The notes: generated from the letters alone by a model not told the origin. A stretch of DNA of 64,000 nt from Hyunsoonleella ulvae (GCF_016827605.1 NZ_JAEPJQ010000002.1:558001-622000), one strand, 5' to 3'. Positions 1 to 10,726 are shown, counted from the stretch's first letter. A program made the numbers and translations.

Positions 1-1028
1 TCTTTAAACCATACATTTTTATGCATTAAGCCTTGGCTTCCTAACATTTCTCCATGGTCTGCTGAAAACACAATAATAGTATTTTCATATAAGCCTTTCT
101 CTTTTAATTTTTTGATAACACGACCTATTTGGTCATCAACCCCATTTACAGATGCGAAATAATCTTTGGCTTCATTTAAACGTTTTTCTACGCCATGGTC
201 GCCTCTTTTTAACTCGTAATTATCTTTAAACTGAACATTAGGTCTGTTTAACACTTCTTTATAATCTAAGCCTTCATAACGTTTTTGGTAACGTTCTGGC
301 ACTTGTTTAAATGGTGTATGTGGTGGATTGATAGACCAAAATAAAGCAAATGGCTCTTTACTTTTACGTTGATTCTCAGTATTGTCTAAATAATCGATAA
401 TAACATCAGCCTCATGTTCAGCAGACCATTTTTTAGGATACACCTTATCTTCTTCCCCGCCATCAGTGGTCCAATAATACGGGTCGTTATGCCTGTTATG
501 TGTTCCATACGCATACCAAAAAGAAAACCCATGCCTTCTATCTGGAGGACACCAAGTATCCCAAACGCGTTTTACATCTGGTGGTGTAGGTTCTGGACCA
601 TCTAAATGCCATTTCCCTACATAACCTGCACTATAGCCATTATCAACTAAAACATCTGAAATACAAACTTCACTCTTCTTCAAATAGTTACCCAATGCGG
701 TTCTTTGGGAATTACAGTTTTCTACAACACCTGTTGAAAGCGAATAACGCCCTGTCATTAACATGGCTCTATAAGGACTACACAATGGATTGTTTGCCAC
801 AGCTTCACTAAAAAACACGCCTTCTTTGGCGAGTTGGTCTATATTTGGTGTGTACACAGGGTCTTCTTTTAAAAACCCTAAAGAAGCTTGCCTATATTGA
901 TCTGCAAAAATGAAAAGAAGATTAGGTTTTTGTTCTATAGCCTTTTCTTTGGAAGTGTTGTGTTTACATGAAAAAACCATTAAAACTACGACAAGTAATA
1001 GATGTATTTTTGCCTTTAAAAAAGTCAT
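1..1028 (-). CDS. Lipoprotein sulfatase, S1 family (3' end off window)
   Basis: The frame reads from an ATG at 1028 leftwards off the window, giving about 342 N-terminal residues. A lipoprotein signal ends at Cys21 (MVFSC). The formylglycine motif CSPYR lies at residues 83-87, so Cys83 would become the catalytic formylglycine. An N-terminal metal-type Asp (FADQY, D43), GKWHLDG and FSADHGE further on also fit S1 sulfatases. It should remove sulfate esters from oligosaccharides, probably ulvan given the neighbours, in the periplasm or on the outer membrane. It follows rhaT by about 100 bp and is probably the distal gene of the unit starting at 11846. The S1 subfamily cannot be assigned by eye. 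Confidence 0.93.
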   Translation of the reverse strand, partial: MTFLKAKIHLLLVVVLMVFSCKHNTSKEKAIEQKPNLLFIFADQYRQASLGFLKEDPVYTPNIDQLAKEGVFFSEAVANNPLCSPYRAMLMTGRYSLSTGVVENCNSQRTALGNYLKKSEVCISDVLVDNGYSAGYVGKWHLDGPEPTPPDVKRVWDTWCPPDRRHGFSFWYAYGTHNRHNDPYYWTTDGGEEDKVYPKKWSAEHEADVIIDYLDNTENQRKSKEPFALFWSINPPHTPFKQVPERYQKRYEGLDYKEVLNRPNVQFKDNYELKRGDHGVEKRLNEAKDYFASVNGVDDQIGRVIKKLKEKGLYENTIIVFSADHGEMLGSQGLMHKNVWFK

Positions 1029-1131
1029 TTTTGAAATATCAATTTTTAAATGTTCTTATTTCATCTAAATTATAGAAAAGTAATTATTTGAATATCCTGT
1101 AGTAGAGGGTTTGAATTGCAGTAACAACTTG

Positions 1132-2184
1132 CTATAGTGAATTTCCAATACCGACCAACACCACAGAAAGTAAAATTACAACAATACCAAGTGTTATGGT
1201 TGTTTTGGTTTTTTTTGCTACACCATGCCATTCCTTTCGGTAAATACCCCAAAAGTTTGCTGTTAAAATGATAGTAGACATGTGTAAAATCCACGAGCTA
1301 GCACCATTACCCAACTTACTTTCGCCCATACCATAAAAGAAAAACTGTAAAAACCAGATGGTTCCTGCCAATGCAGAAAACAGTAAGTTTTTAGAAATAG
1401 GTGTTTCTTTATTTGTAAAATCTTTATAGGCTTTATTTTTTAAACTCAAATAGGTAGTCCACACAAAATTAGTGGCTAAACCTCCCCATAGAATTACCAC
1501 AAACGTCACATTATTTGCAAACAAATGGTCATAGCCTGCAGCTACAGCAGCATCAGCCAATGGTTTTCCGGCTTCTATTCCAAAACTAAAAAAGGAACTT
1601 AATATACCTGAAAGCACAGCTACAATTAACCCTTTTACGAGATTGAATTCTGCAACACTTTTCTTTTTTTCTTCTTCTGAGAGTTCGCCCTCTTTTAGCA
1701 TTCCTGCTTTTCCGCAAATTGCTATTCCAATCAAACATACTAAAACCCCAAATAAAACGACTTGCCCTCCAGTTGAGCTTATCATTTCTGTAAACGATGT
1801 TTTACCTTCCTCTGGATTAAAGTTATAATAAATAGAAGGCACTATAGCCCCAAATGCCGCACAAAACCCTAAGACCACTGAGTTTCCTAGAGACATGCCT
1901 AAGTATCGCACACCCAAACCGTAAGACAAACCACCAACTCCCCAAAGTAAGCCCATTAAAAAGGTAAATCCCAAGATGGTACTTGAGCTAGCCGAAATTA
2001 TATCGATAAAACCAGGCACTGTTAAATATGCTGCTATGGGAGGAACAATTAACCAAGACATGACGCCTCCTACCATCCAGTACGTTTCCCAAGACCAACC
2101 TTTAACTTTATTGTAAGGCATATAAAAACTACCTGCTGCTACACCTCCTAATGAATGAAATATTACACCTAATATTGCTTGCAT
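1132..2184 (-). CDS. rhaT: L-rhamnose/H+ symporter RhaT
   Basis: This 350-residue protein closely resembles enterobacterial RhaT along its length. Recognisable stretches are KVKGWSWETYWMVGG near residues 27-41, RYLGMSLGN near 93-101, and WFLQFFFYGMG with SWILHMS in the C-terminal half. About ten hydrophobic segments are visible and the length is typical. It would carry L-rhamnose across the inner membrane with protons. It lies 11 bp after the sulfatase gene at 2196-3611, so it is probably co-transcribed. It is the strongest single sign that free rhamnose is the end product imported by this locus. Confidence 0.95.
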   Translation of the reverse strand: MQAILGVIFHSLGGVAAGSFYMPYNKVKGWSWETYWMVGGVMSWLIVPPIAAYLTVPGFIDIISASSSTILGFTFLMGLLWGVGGLSYGLGVRYLGMSLGNSVVLGFCAAFGAIVPSIYYNFNPEEGKTSFTEMISSTGGQVVLFGVLVCLIGIAICGKAGMLKEGELSEEEKKKSVAEFNLVKGLIVAVLSGILSSFFSFGIEAGKPLADAAVAAGYDHLFANNVTFVVILWGGLATNFVWTTYLSLKNKAYKDFTNKETPISKNLLFSALAGTIWFLQFFFYGMGESKLGNGASSWILHMSTIILTANFWGIYRKEWHGVAKKTKTTITLGIVVILLSVVLVGIGNSL

Positions 2185-2195
2185 ATTTTTAAATT

Positions 2196-3611
2196 TTAAT
2201 TCTTATAAGTTTCCTTTGTTATATATTCGGGGTTTATCGTAGTTGGAATAGGTGCTTTTGTTACGTCCCACCATTTCTTAAGTTCTCCTAACAATTCTTC
2301 TTTTTTACTTGGATTTGCTGATGCCAAATTATTTAATTCTCCAATATCTTCAGATAAGTTGTACAATTCTATACCATCGTCTTCAAAATAATAATGCAAT
2401 TTCCAAGCGCCTTTGCGAATCACAGAACCTGGCCGTGTTCTAAATAAAGGGTCTCTATTTTCATTATCGTTTCTATAATAAGCCTGAAGATAGATAGGGA
2501 AATGCCAAAACAAAGGTCGTTCTAGTATTTCTGTTTTACCTTCTAAAACTGACGAAAGGTTATTTCCATCTAATTCAAGTTGCGCATTTTCAATCCCTGC
2601 ATACTCCAAAATTGTTGGAAATATATCCAGATTGGTTATCGGCACCTCACTTTTTATATTGGGTTTAATTTTGTCGTTATAAACGAAGAAAAAAGGTTCA
2701 CGAATACCGCCTTCATAGTAGCTTCCCTTTCCTGCTCTCAAGGGTTTTTGTTTAGTAATACCATACAAACCACCATTATCTGAGGTAAACACAATCATGG
2801 TATTATCAAAAAGATTTTTGTCTTTTAGAGTTTTGATGAGCAACCCAATATTTCTATCTAAATTATCTACCATAGAGGCATAATCCGGATTACCTTGACC
2901 ATTCCAAGGCGCCTTGTTTTTGTATTTAGGTAATAAACTATCTACTGGCATTATGGGGGTATGTACAGCATAAGGCGAATAATACAAAAAAAAGGGAGAT
3001 GAAATTGTATCTACAAATTCCAACGTGTTTTCCATGATTAAATCAGTTAAATACTCGCTTTTTCCTTTTTTAATTTTAACATTTTTGTACGGTGGATAAT
3101 AACTTCTTGGAAGGCCATTATGACCACCTCCTATATTCACATCAAAGCCATATTCTAAGGGATCGTGACTCAAGTGCCATTTCCCTGCATGACAGGTTTT
3201 ATAACCATTCTTTTTTAAAACCTTAGGAATGATTGCATGAGTTGGTGCTAATATGGTTGTATTTGGTGTTGGAATAAGTTTTCTGTCTTTTGATTGTCCT
3301 CTTTCAGAAGAATTTACCGTGTAAATTCCATGACGTGGTGTCCATAACCCCGTCATTAAACAAGCTCTACTTGGTGCACAATTTGCTGATGCTGCATAAC
3401 CATTGGTAAACACCATACCTTGAGCACAAAGCGCATCAATATTTGGCGTTTCGTAATATTCGCTACCCATGAAACCAACATCTCGCCAACCCATATCATC
3501 TACATTAATGATAACGATATTGGGTTTGGTATTTTGCTTTCGATTTGATTTGCTATTACAAGAGCTAATCAAGGTAATCAAAAGAGTGAACAGTATTAGA
3601 TGTATTCTCAT
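2196..3611 (-). CDS. Lipoprotein sulfatase (arylsulfatase type, S1)
   Basis: 471 residues. A lipoprotein signal ends with LISSC (Cys18). The alkaline-phosphatase-like fold is shown by the metal-binding start VDDMGW (around D38/D39), the formylglycine motif CAPSR at 78-82, GKWHL, and TSDNGG in the second half. It desulfates oligosaccharides outside the cytoplasm. It differs clearly in sequence from the sulfatases on both sides, so the three probably remove different sulfate groups, such as rhamnose-3-sulfate in different contexts. It is tightly packed with rhaT downstream and the 482-residue sulfatase gene upstream (19 bp gap). Exact specificity is unknown. Confidence 0.93.
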   Translation of the reverse strand: MRIHLILFTLLITLISSCNSKSNRKQNTKPNIVIINVDDMGWRDVGFMGSEYYETPNIDALCAQGMVFTNGYAASANCAPSRACLMTGLWTPRHGIYTVNSSERGQSKDRKLIPTPNTTILAPTHAIIPKVLKKNGYKTCHAGKWHLSHDPLEYGFDVNIGGGHNGLPRSYYPPYKNVKIKKGKSEYLTDLIMENTLEFVDTISSPFFLYYSPYAVHTPIMPVDSLLPKYKNKAPWNGQGNPDYASMVDNLDRNIGLLIKTLKDKNLFDNTMIVFTSDNGGLYGITKQKPLRAGKGSYYEGGIREPFFFVYNDKIKPNIKSEVPITNLDIFPTILEYAGIENAQLELDGNNLSSVLEGKTEILERPLFWHFPIYLQAYYRNDNENRDPLFRTRPGSVIRKGAWKLHYYFEDDGIELYNLSEDIGELNNLASANPSKKEELLGELKKWWDVTKAPIPTTINPEYITKETYKN

Positions 3612-3630
3612 ATTTAGGAGATGTCAATGA

Positions 3631-5079
3631 TTATTTTTTAAGCGTCTTTTTTATAAGAGGAAACTCCGGATGTTCTGTTCTAGAATTATTGATTAAATAT
3701 AATAACTCCTTGACCCTTTCAGGATAATGTTCTGCAATATTATTTTGCTCGCCTATATCATTACTTAAATCATATAACTCAACAGGTTTTTTATCGAACT
3801 TTACAGCTTTCCAATTGTTTTGTCTCACTGCTTGAATTGGGCCTTGTCTTTCGTTGAACTCCCAATACAAATAGTTGTGTTTTTGTTGTTGATTTTCATT
3901 TCCTAAAAGCGTTGGCGCATAAGAAATGCCATCAATTTTATCAGTTGGTGTTATACCTGCCAATTCGCATGCCGTTGGTAAAAAATCCCAAAAGGCAGAA
4001 ATATGATTGGTTTTAGAACCTGCTTTAATTTTATTTGGCCAATAGGCTACAAATGGTGTATGAATGCCTCCTTCGTACAAATCACGTTTATGCCCTTTAA
4101 AATGGCCATTACTGTTGAAAAATTCATTTTTTAAATCGTCGTATTCGTGCCCATTATCACTGGTAAACACAATTAAGGTATTATCAGCTACACCTAACTT
4201 TTCTAGTTGTCTAACAAGATTTCCAATATCTCTATCCATTGTAGATACCATGGCTGCATACGTGATATGTCCATGTTCATCATGTCGATAATGCCCTGGT
4301 GTCATCTTTCGTTTTGGCCAACCTAAATTCTTGTATTGTTCTTTTTCTTTTTCTAGAATGGTTAATTCAAAATGCGGAATAGTATAGGATAAATACAAAA
4401 AGAACGGTTCTTTATGGTTTTTATCAATAAATTCTGTTGCTTTTTCGGTTATTAAATAGTGAATGTGTTGCCCTTCTTTTGTTTGAGGATTATTACCATC
4501 TAAAGCAATTCTCTTCTCATTTTCGAAGATACTTTTAGGGTAATAATGATGCGCAGGCGAGTGTTGGTTAAATCCATAGAAATAATCAAATCCCTGTTTG
4601 TTTGGTATACCATCGTTTAAATTTTCAGCCAATCCCCATTTCCCAACAACTCCTGTCGTATAACCTGCTCGTTTTAATTCTTCTGCAACAGTAACATCTT
4701 CTGCATTAATATCTACTGGAGTTCCACTTGCTGTCCACCTTGGATTTCCTCTTACAGTGCTATGCCCTGTATGTTTACCCGTCATTAACACTGCACGTGA
4801 AGGACCACAAACCGAAGAACCTGTGTAATGGTTGGTAAAAACCATACCGTTTGTCGCAAGTTTATCAATGTTTGGGGTTTTGATTTTATCTTGCCCATTA
4901 AAGCCCACATCCCCATAGCCTAAATCATCTGCTAGAATAAAAATGATGTTTGGTTTTGTGGCTACTTCTAGATTTTCAATAGCCTCTTTATTTTCTACCA
5001 CTTGTTTTTTCTTGCAACTTACAATGATAGATATTAAAGTAATCAAAAGGATATTAAAAATTTCTATTTTGGGTTTCAT
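3631..5079 (-). CDS. Lipoprotein sulfatase (arylsulfatase A type, S1)
   Basis: 482 residues with a lipoprotein signal ending at Cys22 (IIVSC). The sulfatase core is clear: ADDLGYGDVG near 50-59, the formylglycine motif CGPSR at 91-95 followed by AVLMTGKHTG, GKWGLAE, and FTSDNGHE with the metal-type Asp/Asn. The CGPSR form and the region after it resemble arylsulfatase-A-like bacterial enzymes. It should act on sulfated oligosaccharides at the cell surface or in the periplasm. It sits between the GH106 gene and a second sulfatase gene with short gaps (25 and 19 bp), so it is part of one transcription unit. Confidence 0.93.
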   Translation of the reverse strand: MKPKIEIFNILLITLISIIVSCKKKQVVENKEAIENLEVATKPNIIFILADDLGYGDVGFNGQDKIKTPNIDKLATNGMVFTNHYTGSSVCGPSRAVLMTGKHTGHSTVRGNPRWTASGTPVDINAEDVTVAEELKRAGYTTGVVGKWGLAENLNDGIPNKQGFDYFYGFNQHSPAHHYYPKSIFENEKRIALDGNNPQTKEGQHIHYLITEKATEFIDKNHKEPFFLYLSYTIPHFELTILEKEKEQYKNLGWPKRKMTPGHYRHDEHGHITYAAMVSTMDRDIGNLVRQLEKLGVADNTLIVFTSDNGHEYDDLKNEFFNSNGHFKGHKRDLYEGGIHTPFVAYWPNKIKAGSKTNHISAFWDFLPTACELAGITPTDKIDGISYAPTLLGNENQQQKHNYLYWEFNERQGPIQAVRQNNWKAVKFDKKPVELYDLSNDIGEQNNIAEHYPERVKELLYLINNSRTEHPEFPLIKKTLKK

Positions 5080-5104
5080 GAATAGCTTCTAATTTATTTT
5101 CAAA

Positions 5105-8100
5105 TCAATACTGAATAGACTCAATAACCACAGGCCCTAGCAATCCTGATTTTTGCAATGGGGATTTTTGGGTAATATCATCTGTAACCAACCAAGTATA
5201 TTTTTCATCTTCTTTACGCGATTTATCTTTAATCAATTGATTTCGCCATAGATTTACCACTTCAATTTCTAATTGATTTTTTCCTTTTTTCAATGCTTCT
5301 GTAATATTTAAACGATAGGGTGCTATCCAAAGTCCTCCCAAATCTTTTCCATTTAGTTTTACCTTAGCCATGACAGATAGTTTACCTAAATTTAAATACA
5401 ATTCCTCATTTTCAGGAAGTGCATCTATAGTAAAAGTAGTGGTATACGTTGCTAAACCTGAATAATATTTTATTTGTTCATTTTCTAAGGCAGACCAATC
5501 TTTTAAATCATTAAAAACTACTGGATCTTTTGGTCCAATGTCTTTATTTAAAAAGTCTACTGTAAACGGTTCTTCTATTTCTTTTACTTTTTCAAAAGCA
5601 GGGAAGTTTGCGCTATTAGTTGGTTTTGTTAATGATTTATTTTCTTCAGTGAATACCACAAACCAACTCTGAGCACCCTCCATTTTTAAAAGTATTTTTA
5701 TTCCATTTTCAGTAACTTCAAAATCAGGTAAAACTCTAATTTCTCCTGAAACTGCATCCCAAAGTTGTGGTTTCCAATTTTTATCTACTCTAAATGTTGG
5801 TGCTATTTCTATTTGTTTATTACTTTGGTTGGTAATAAAGTAAAGCTCCATTTCTGGAGTTCTTCTATGTGTCCATAAAACTGGCGCATCATCTAAAACT
5901 TCAACATCTTTTGATAGGTTTACTATCTTAAAAACTTCTGACAAATCGTATCCATCAAATACTTTTCCATCTCCATAGCTGTTAGCCATTTTGCTACCTT
6001 CATAATCCCCACCCCACATCTTATTAGCAATACTTTTTACGATGTTATCACTTGTGGGATAATTTTCTAAACTTGGGGACTTTTCAGGTTGCTGCCCTAA
6101 AATGATTCCTCCTTGTTGTACCAAATTTTCTATCTTTTGCAATAATTCTGGACGCATGGTTTTAAAAGGAGGCAATACCATTACTTTATAAGACATGCCA
6201 TCTGGTAATACAAAACGTCCGTCTTTTACAGACAGTCTGTTTAAAATTACTTCTGCATTGATGTAATCGTAAGAATAGCCTTTTGGAATTTCTGGTATTC
6301 TACCTCCAGTCATGATAGGAGCATCTTCGCCAATAAAATAACAGACATCTGCCACGTATTTACCCTGTTGTAACAAATATTGACAACGACGCAAATAATC
6401 GAAATACGAATCGGCTTGATTGAACCACGTATTATGACGATTGAATTCTGTACCAAACCAAGCATTCATTCCCGGTTTTCTGTTGTCATCTGGTTGTTGA
6501 ATATACAAATGCAATACAAAATGATTGATTCCTTCTGTTAATGACCAATCGCCCCGTTTTTTAAGCATTGCTGGATGCCTCAAATAGGTTTTTCTAGCAG
6601 ATGTAAAAGCTTCTGCAGAAGTTATTGGTTTTCCGTAAGTATGTGCGGTTGAGGACGAAGCTTTGCATTCGATATTCCCTAAGGTTCCTTCGTTCCAAAA
6701 TTCTCCAGCTATTAAATCAGATTGACCTCCATACATCATAAATTCACTTGGAAAACCCCAATGTCCATAATTTTCCAGCCATGTTTTCAGGTTGCGTTTG
6801 TTACTTGCTTTTTTTAATGCGCCCACGTATTCGTAGGCTACATCATCAGCAATTGTTCGTCTTAAATCCCAAAGAAAACGTTCAGATTCTTCTACACTTC
6901 CTACAATTCTACCTGATAAGACTGGTAAATATTTTACAGGATTGTATCCATATTTTTCTTGGAATTTCACTTCATAATTGTCTGTCCAGTTTTGTGAACC
7001 CATTTCGTAACTATCTGCTATCACATATTTAAAAGCAGATTTGCTTTCTTCTGGAATTCGCTTTAACAATTCGCCCACAAAATTATCAAAATGGTATTGT
7101 ACCAATTCGCCATTCATTTTGTCAATTTCATACCCTACACCTTGTGGTGCAGCAGGTGCATTTTTAGTTCCTGTTGGTGTCATTCCAAGTCGCAAAACTG
7201 TCCAGTTTCCTTTGGGAGCATTCCATTTTAAGTTTCCGTTTTCATCAATTTTATCTGTAATATCAATTACATCATCAAGATTTACACTTAACTTTTTAGA
7301 CGGAAGTTCTTCTTGTTTGTTGAATGCATACGTATCCCAACTTGGAGTTGGAGTTGGATGCATTTTCCCCAATTGTTTTTCGATATATTTATCTAATACT
7401 GGTGCTTCTGAAATTGTAATTTCAGCAAAACCGAATGTTTTTTTACGAGAACTAAACTGACTACATTTTAATTTAAATTGCTGTGCTTTAACATCTGGTA
7501 ACGTTGTTGCATAAGCCCCTTTTAAAATTGGCCCCACATTTGATGTCATTTTAGAACGGTCGAAAGTTATTTTTTTTATGAATTGCTCTTTGCCTTTAAC
7601 AATTGCAGATATTTCTATTTGGCATTTAAATTCTTGACTTGGTACTATTGAAATGGAACGCGCTGATATAGGTTCCTCTAAATTGAATGTAATTTCTAAA
7701 TCTTGTTTCGGTTGAAGTTTAAAACGTGTATCAGTATCGACATTTCCATCAATCAAACCTTTTGTATCTACATCATCCCAATTTGCAGTAACTTTTGTTG
7801 GAATAAATTGTGTGCTTCTTTGCTCTGTCTCAGACGCTTTAAAAGCTAAGGTATGTGTGTCTTGAAACTTTTCGTTTGGCTGTTTTAGTTTAACATTCAC
7901 TAACTTACCTCCTTCCACTTTGGTTTCGCTAAACGTTAAATAACGCATCGCTTTTTTAGAATCTACCCAAGGCCCTCCACTTTGGCTCCAGCCTGGACAA
8001 TTAAAAACACCTATGTCTACGCCTATTCGTTTTCCTTCAACAACCGCATGTACCATGTGAGACCACCAATCTTCACTTAACATGGGTACTTTTCCATCTT

Positions 8101-8338
8101 TACGAGCTGGATTAATATTACCGATTAAAGCGCCTCCAATTCCCGCTTTTTTCATCGCCTCTAAATCTTTGGTAATACCGTCTTTAGAAATATCATCGTT
8201 AATCCAATACCAATAACACCAAAGGTTATTGCCTTCTGTTGGGTTTATAAAATTGGTTTTGATAATCTCATACCTTTGAGAGTTACTGCATCCAGTTAAA
8301 AACAGAAATAAACAAATAAGTGCTATTAATTTCTTCAT
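5105..8338 (-). CDS. GH106-type alpha-L-rhamnosidase (lipoprotein)
   Basis: 1077 residues with a lipoprotein signal ending at Cys17 (FLTGC). The N-terminal region WYWINDDISKDGITKDLEAM (43-62) and FNCPGWSQSGGPW (112-124) are typical of GH106. Two acidic candidates are E445 in DSYEMGSQNW and E576 in TSAEAF. Their spacing of 131 is close to that of the catalytic base/acid pair I recall for the Bacteroides GH106 enzyme BT0986 (E461/E593), so I infer they are catalytic. A discoidin-like insert seems to lie near 165-310 and a beta-sandwich at the C-terminus. It would release terminal L-rhamnose by inversion. The locus also encodes a second, diverged GH106 (34530-37997). Confidence 0.88.
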   Translation of the reverse strand: MKKLIALICLFLFLTGCSNSQRYEIIKTNFINPTEGNNLWCYWYWINDDISKDGITKDLEAMKKAGIGGALIGNINPARKDGKVPMLSEDWWSHMVHAVVEGKRIGVDIGVFNCPGWSQSGGPWVDSKKAMRYLTFSETKVEGGKLVNVKLKQPNEKFQDTHTLAFKASETEQRSTQFIPTKVTANWDDVDTKGLIDGNVDTDTRFKLQPKQDLEITFNLEEPISARSISIVPSQEFKCQIEISAIVKGKEQFIKKITFDRSKMTSNVGPILKGAYATTLPDVKAQQFKLKCSQFSSRKKTFGFAEITISEAPVLDKYIEKQLGKMHPTPTPSWDTYAFNKQEELPSKKLSVNLDDVIDITDKIDENGNLKWNAPKGNWTVLRLGMTPTGTKNAPAAPQGVGYEIDKMNGELVQYHFDNFVGELLKRIPEESKSAFKYVIADSYEMGSQNWTDNYEVKFQEKYGYNPVKYLPVLSGRIVGSVEESERFLWDLRRTIADDVAYEYVGALKKASNKRNLKTWLENYGHWGFPSEFMMYGGQSDLIAGEFWNEGTLGNIECKASSSTAHTYGKPITSAEAFTSARKTYLRHPAMLKKRGDWSLTEGINHFVLHLYIQQPDDNRKPGMNAWFGTEFNRHNTWFNQADSYFDYLRRCQYLLQQGKYVADVCYFIGEDAPIMTGGRIPEIPKGYSYDYINAEVILNRLSVKDGRFVLPDGMSYKVMVLPPFKTMRPELLQKIENLVQQGGIILGQQPEKSPSLENYPTSDNIVKSIANKMWGGDYEGSKMANSYGDGKVFDGYDLSEVFKIVNLSKDVEVLDDAPVLWTHRRTPEMELYFITNQSNKQIEIAPTFRVDKNWKPQLWDAVSGEIRVLPDFEVTENGIKILLKMEGAQSWFVVFTEENKSLTKPTNSANFPAFEKVKEIEEPFTVDFLNKDIGPKDPVVFNDLKDWSALENEQIKYYSGLATYTTTFTIDALPENEELYLNLGKLSVMAKVKLNGKDLGGLWIAPYRLNITEALKKGKNQLEIEVVNLWRNQLIKDKSRKEDEKYTWLVTDDITQKSPLQKSGLLGPVVIESIQY

Positions 8339-8353
8339 AATTATGTTGTAAAA

Positions 8354-10726
8354 TTATTTATAAGAAGCTGTTAACTGCCATGTACCGGGTTTAATCTGAA
8401 AAACTAAAAATTCATCATCTTCACTCTTAAAATCAAATCCTTCTAATTGTTTTTTCAACTTATTTTTTCTCCAAACATTTTTACCATTTACTAAAATCTT
8501 TACAATTTCTTTGTCTTCTTTAGGAATGTAAACAGTAGCTGTAGTTTTTTCAGGGGAGATTAAATCTAGTTGATAGTTGCTTTCTGTCTTATTTACTTCT
8601 AAAGTAATATCTCCTTTAACAGATGGTACAATCTGTTTTACAGAAGTCATATGTGCTAAATTTGGTTTTACTTCATACGAAGACCAAGCGATAGCTGTAG
8701 CTTTTATACCTGCAATGTATCTTGAAAGCACATAATTTGGTGCATTCCAAGCATGGTTGTAGGTACCTCGTAATTTTGGTAAAAACTTTTCATACAAAGT
8801 ACTTAGCCATTCCTTATTTACTTGTTCTTGATAACGGTCTTTCATACGCTGTAAACCTTTATCGTATTGACCTGTAATCATGATTGCTTCTTCTGCTATC
8901 CATTCCATGTGTGGACTTGACTTTTTTACAGGAACCAAAACACTATCTACTAAAGTATTGTAATGTTCTTTTTTAGCTAATCCACTAATAATAGCTAAGG
9001 CACTTACGCGTTCTTCTATGACTTTATTTTGAGAACCATAACGATTCCCTTGCCAATATTCTTTTTCAAAATTAGACTTGATGCTTGCAATGCGTTCATC
9101 ATACCAAGTAATATCTTTAGTTTCTCCTAATGCTATTGCCATTTTTTTAGCGGATTGTAACGCCATAAAATACAATACTACATTCGTTGCTACTGGGTCG
9201 GTATCTATACCCCAATCTACCCAATTGGCATAACCTTTTCTATGTTTTGGCAAACCATTAGCTTGCATACTCCACAATTTTAAATAGTTAAAAACGGCTA
9301 GATACGCATTTTCAAGTGTGGCTTTGTCTCCAGTATTATAGTAATATTGCCAAATACCTTGATCTATGTATTGTAAACTTTGTCCTGTTAGTTCACTACT
9401 TTTTCCACGATATGCTCCAAAGCCAGGTGCTAACCCTTGAATGGTATCTCCCGCTCTATAAGCTATGGTATTATCAATTCCTTTTTTCAATAATAAACGC
9501 CCTGGTTCATCCAATGTATAAAAAACAGCACCTGTTTGGTCAGCAACATCACCAATCCATAAACCACGCTCCCTATCTGGGCAGTCCATATAATTATTTC
9601 TAGCACAGACATATAAAGTGTTTCTAGCCATCCACCATAAGCGTGTAAAATAAGAATCACTCGTTTCAAATGTTCCTGTCATCTCTCCTACACCTGTCCA
9701 TCTGTATTTTAGTTCTAATACTTCTACTCCTGCAGGAATTGTATATTCCACAAAGTGACCATTTATCCATGAATAACCTTCAAATTCCTGTACACCATCT
9801 TTTGTTATGTAAATCCCCTTTAACATATTAAATGGATTATCCATATCTGCTACAATGGTTTTACCTGCTTTACTTTTTACTTTTAAATAGGGAGTTATTT
9901 GCTGATTAAAAGGCAATTTGGCACGAATTACAAGCGAAGAATCTTTTGTATTCTTAAAAGGTAGATGAATCTTCTCTTTATTAGATTTTAATGTAAGAGA
10001 TTCATAGTTTACCAAACCTCTATCATTCCATTGAGGAATGGCTCTTTTAACTAAAGTTCCCCAAGGTTTACCATTGGCATCACCTTTTACAATTGGTTTG
10101 TCCCAATTTTTATCATCGTAATTACTAGTGTACCAAGCATTATCTGACCAATCACCTAAACTTTTTTGGGCGTTAAATTTCACATTGTATGCATTGACAC
10201 GGTTGGCACTACCTCCACCACCACCGCTTTTTGGGTCGTAAGCAGGGTGCACTTTCATTTTCCAAGTTGTATCAGAAATAAGCTGCTGTTTTCCTAAATT
10301 GGCATGAAATAAGAGCCCTCCTTTTCCACTGTCATCATGCACTTTTCGGGTTCTACCCCAATACCAAACTAAAATAGCAATAGTATTTTGTCCTTCTTTT
10401 AAATACGACTTTAAATTGACTTCGTCATAATAGTTTGTGTTTGGTGCTGCTCCTCTAGCTAATCCACCTTCAAACAAAACCATTTTACCATTAACCCAAA
10501 GCCAGTATTTGGTATCTACAGCAATATTTGCCAAAGCTTTCTCTGGAATTTCATTAAGATTGAATGATTTTCGAAACGCCACCCAAGTATTTGCTGGTCC
10601 AGCTTCTTCTTGCCAAATCCATTGTGCATCTTGCCAATTAGACTTACTAGCAAATACTGAAACTGAAGACACGATAGCCATTAATAATGGAAATATAACT
10701 TTGTAGTATTTAAATTTTATTCTCAT
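8354..10726 (-). CDS. GH78-type alpha-L-rhamnosidase, secreted
   Basis: 790 residues with a classical signal peptide (cleavage after SVSVFA, about residue 26) and no lipobox. The catalytic loop DCPDRERGLWIGD spans 381-393. D381, E386 and D393 match the acidic triad pattern of GH78 enzymes such as Bacillus BsRhaB. A beta-sandwich with jelly-roll features comes before the all-helical barrel. An odd glycine run (SGGGGGS) occurs near residues 167-173. It is shorter than, and only distantly related to, the three other GH78 proteins here, so it may prefer another linkage or substituent. It lies 37 bp after the CBM9-like/PKD gene and 15 bp before the GH106 gene. Confidence 0.88.
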   Translation of the reverse strand: MRIKFKYYKVIFPLLMAIVSSVSVFASKSNWQDAQWIWQEEAGPANTWVAFRKSFNLNEIPEKALANIAVDTKYWLWVNGKMVLFEGGLARGAAPNTNYYDEVNLKSYLKEGQNTIAILVWYWGRTRKVHDDSGKGGLLFHANLGKQQLISDTTWKMKVHPAYDPKSGGGGGSANRVNAYNVKFNAQKSLGDWSDNAWYTSNYDDKNWDKPIVKGDANGKPWGTLVKRAIPQWNDRGLVNYESLTLKSNKEKIHLPFKNTKDSSLVIRAKLPFNQQITPYLKVKSKAGKTIVADMDNPFNMLKGIYITKDGVQEFEGYSWINGHFVEYTIPAGVEVLELKYRWTGVGEMTGTFETSDSYFTRLWWMARNTLYVCARNNYMDCPDRERGLWIGDVADQTGAVFYTLDEPGRLLLKKGIDNTIAYRAGDTIQGLAPGFGAYRGKSSELTGQSLQYIDQGIWQYYYNTGDKATLENAYLAVFNYLKLWSMQANGLPKHRKGYANWVDWGIDTDPVATNVVLYFMALQSAKKMAIALGETKDITWYDERIASIKSNFEKEYWQGNRYGSQNKVIEERVSALAIISGLAKKEHYNTLVDSVLVPVKKSSPHMEWIAEEAIMITGQYDKGLQRMKDRYQEQVNKEWLSTLYEKFLPKLRGTYNHAWNAPNYVLSRYIAGIKATAIAWSSYEVKPNLAHMTSVKQIVPSVKGDITLEVNKTESNYQLDLISPEKTTATVYIPKEDKEIVKILVNGKNVWRKNKLKKQLEGFDFKSEDDEFLVFQIKPGTWQLTASYK

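Noticed and set aside
1095-1099. A TCCTG half-site downstream of rhaT that resembles the CAKG box.
   Set aside because: No second half-site lies 10 bp away on either side, so it does not meet the two-box pattern.
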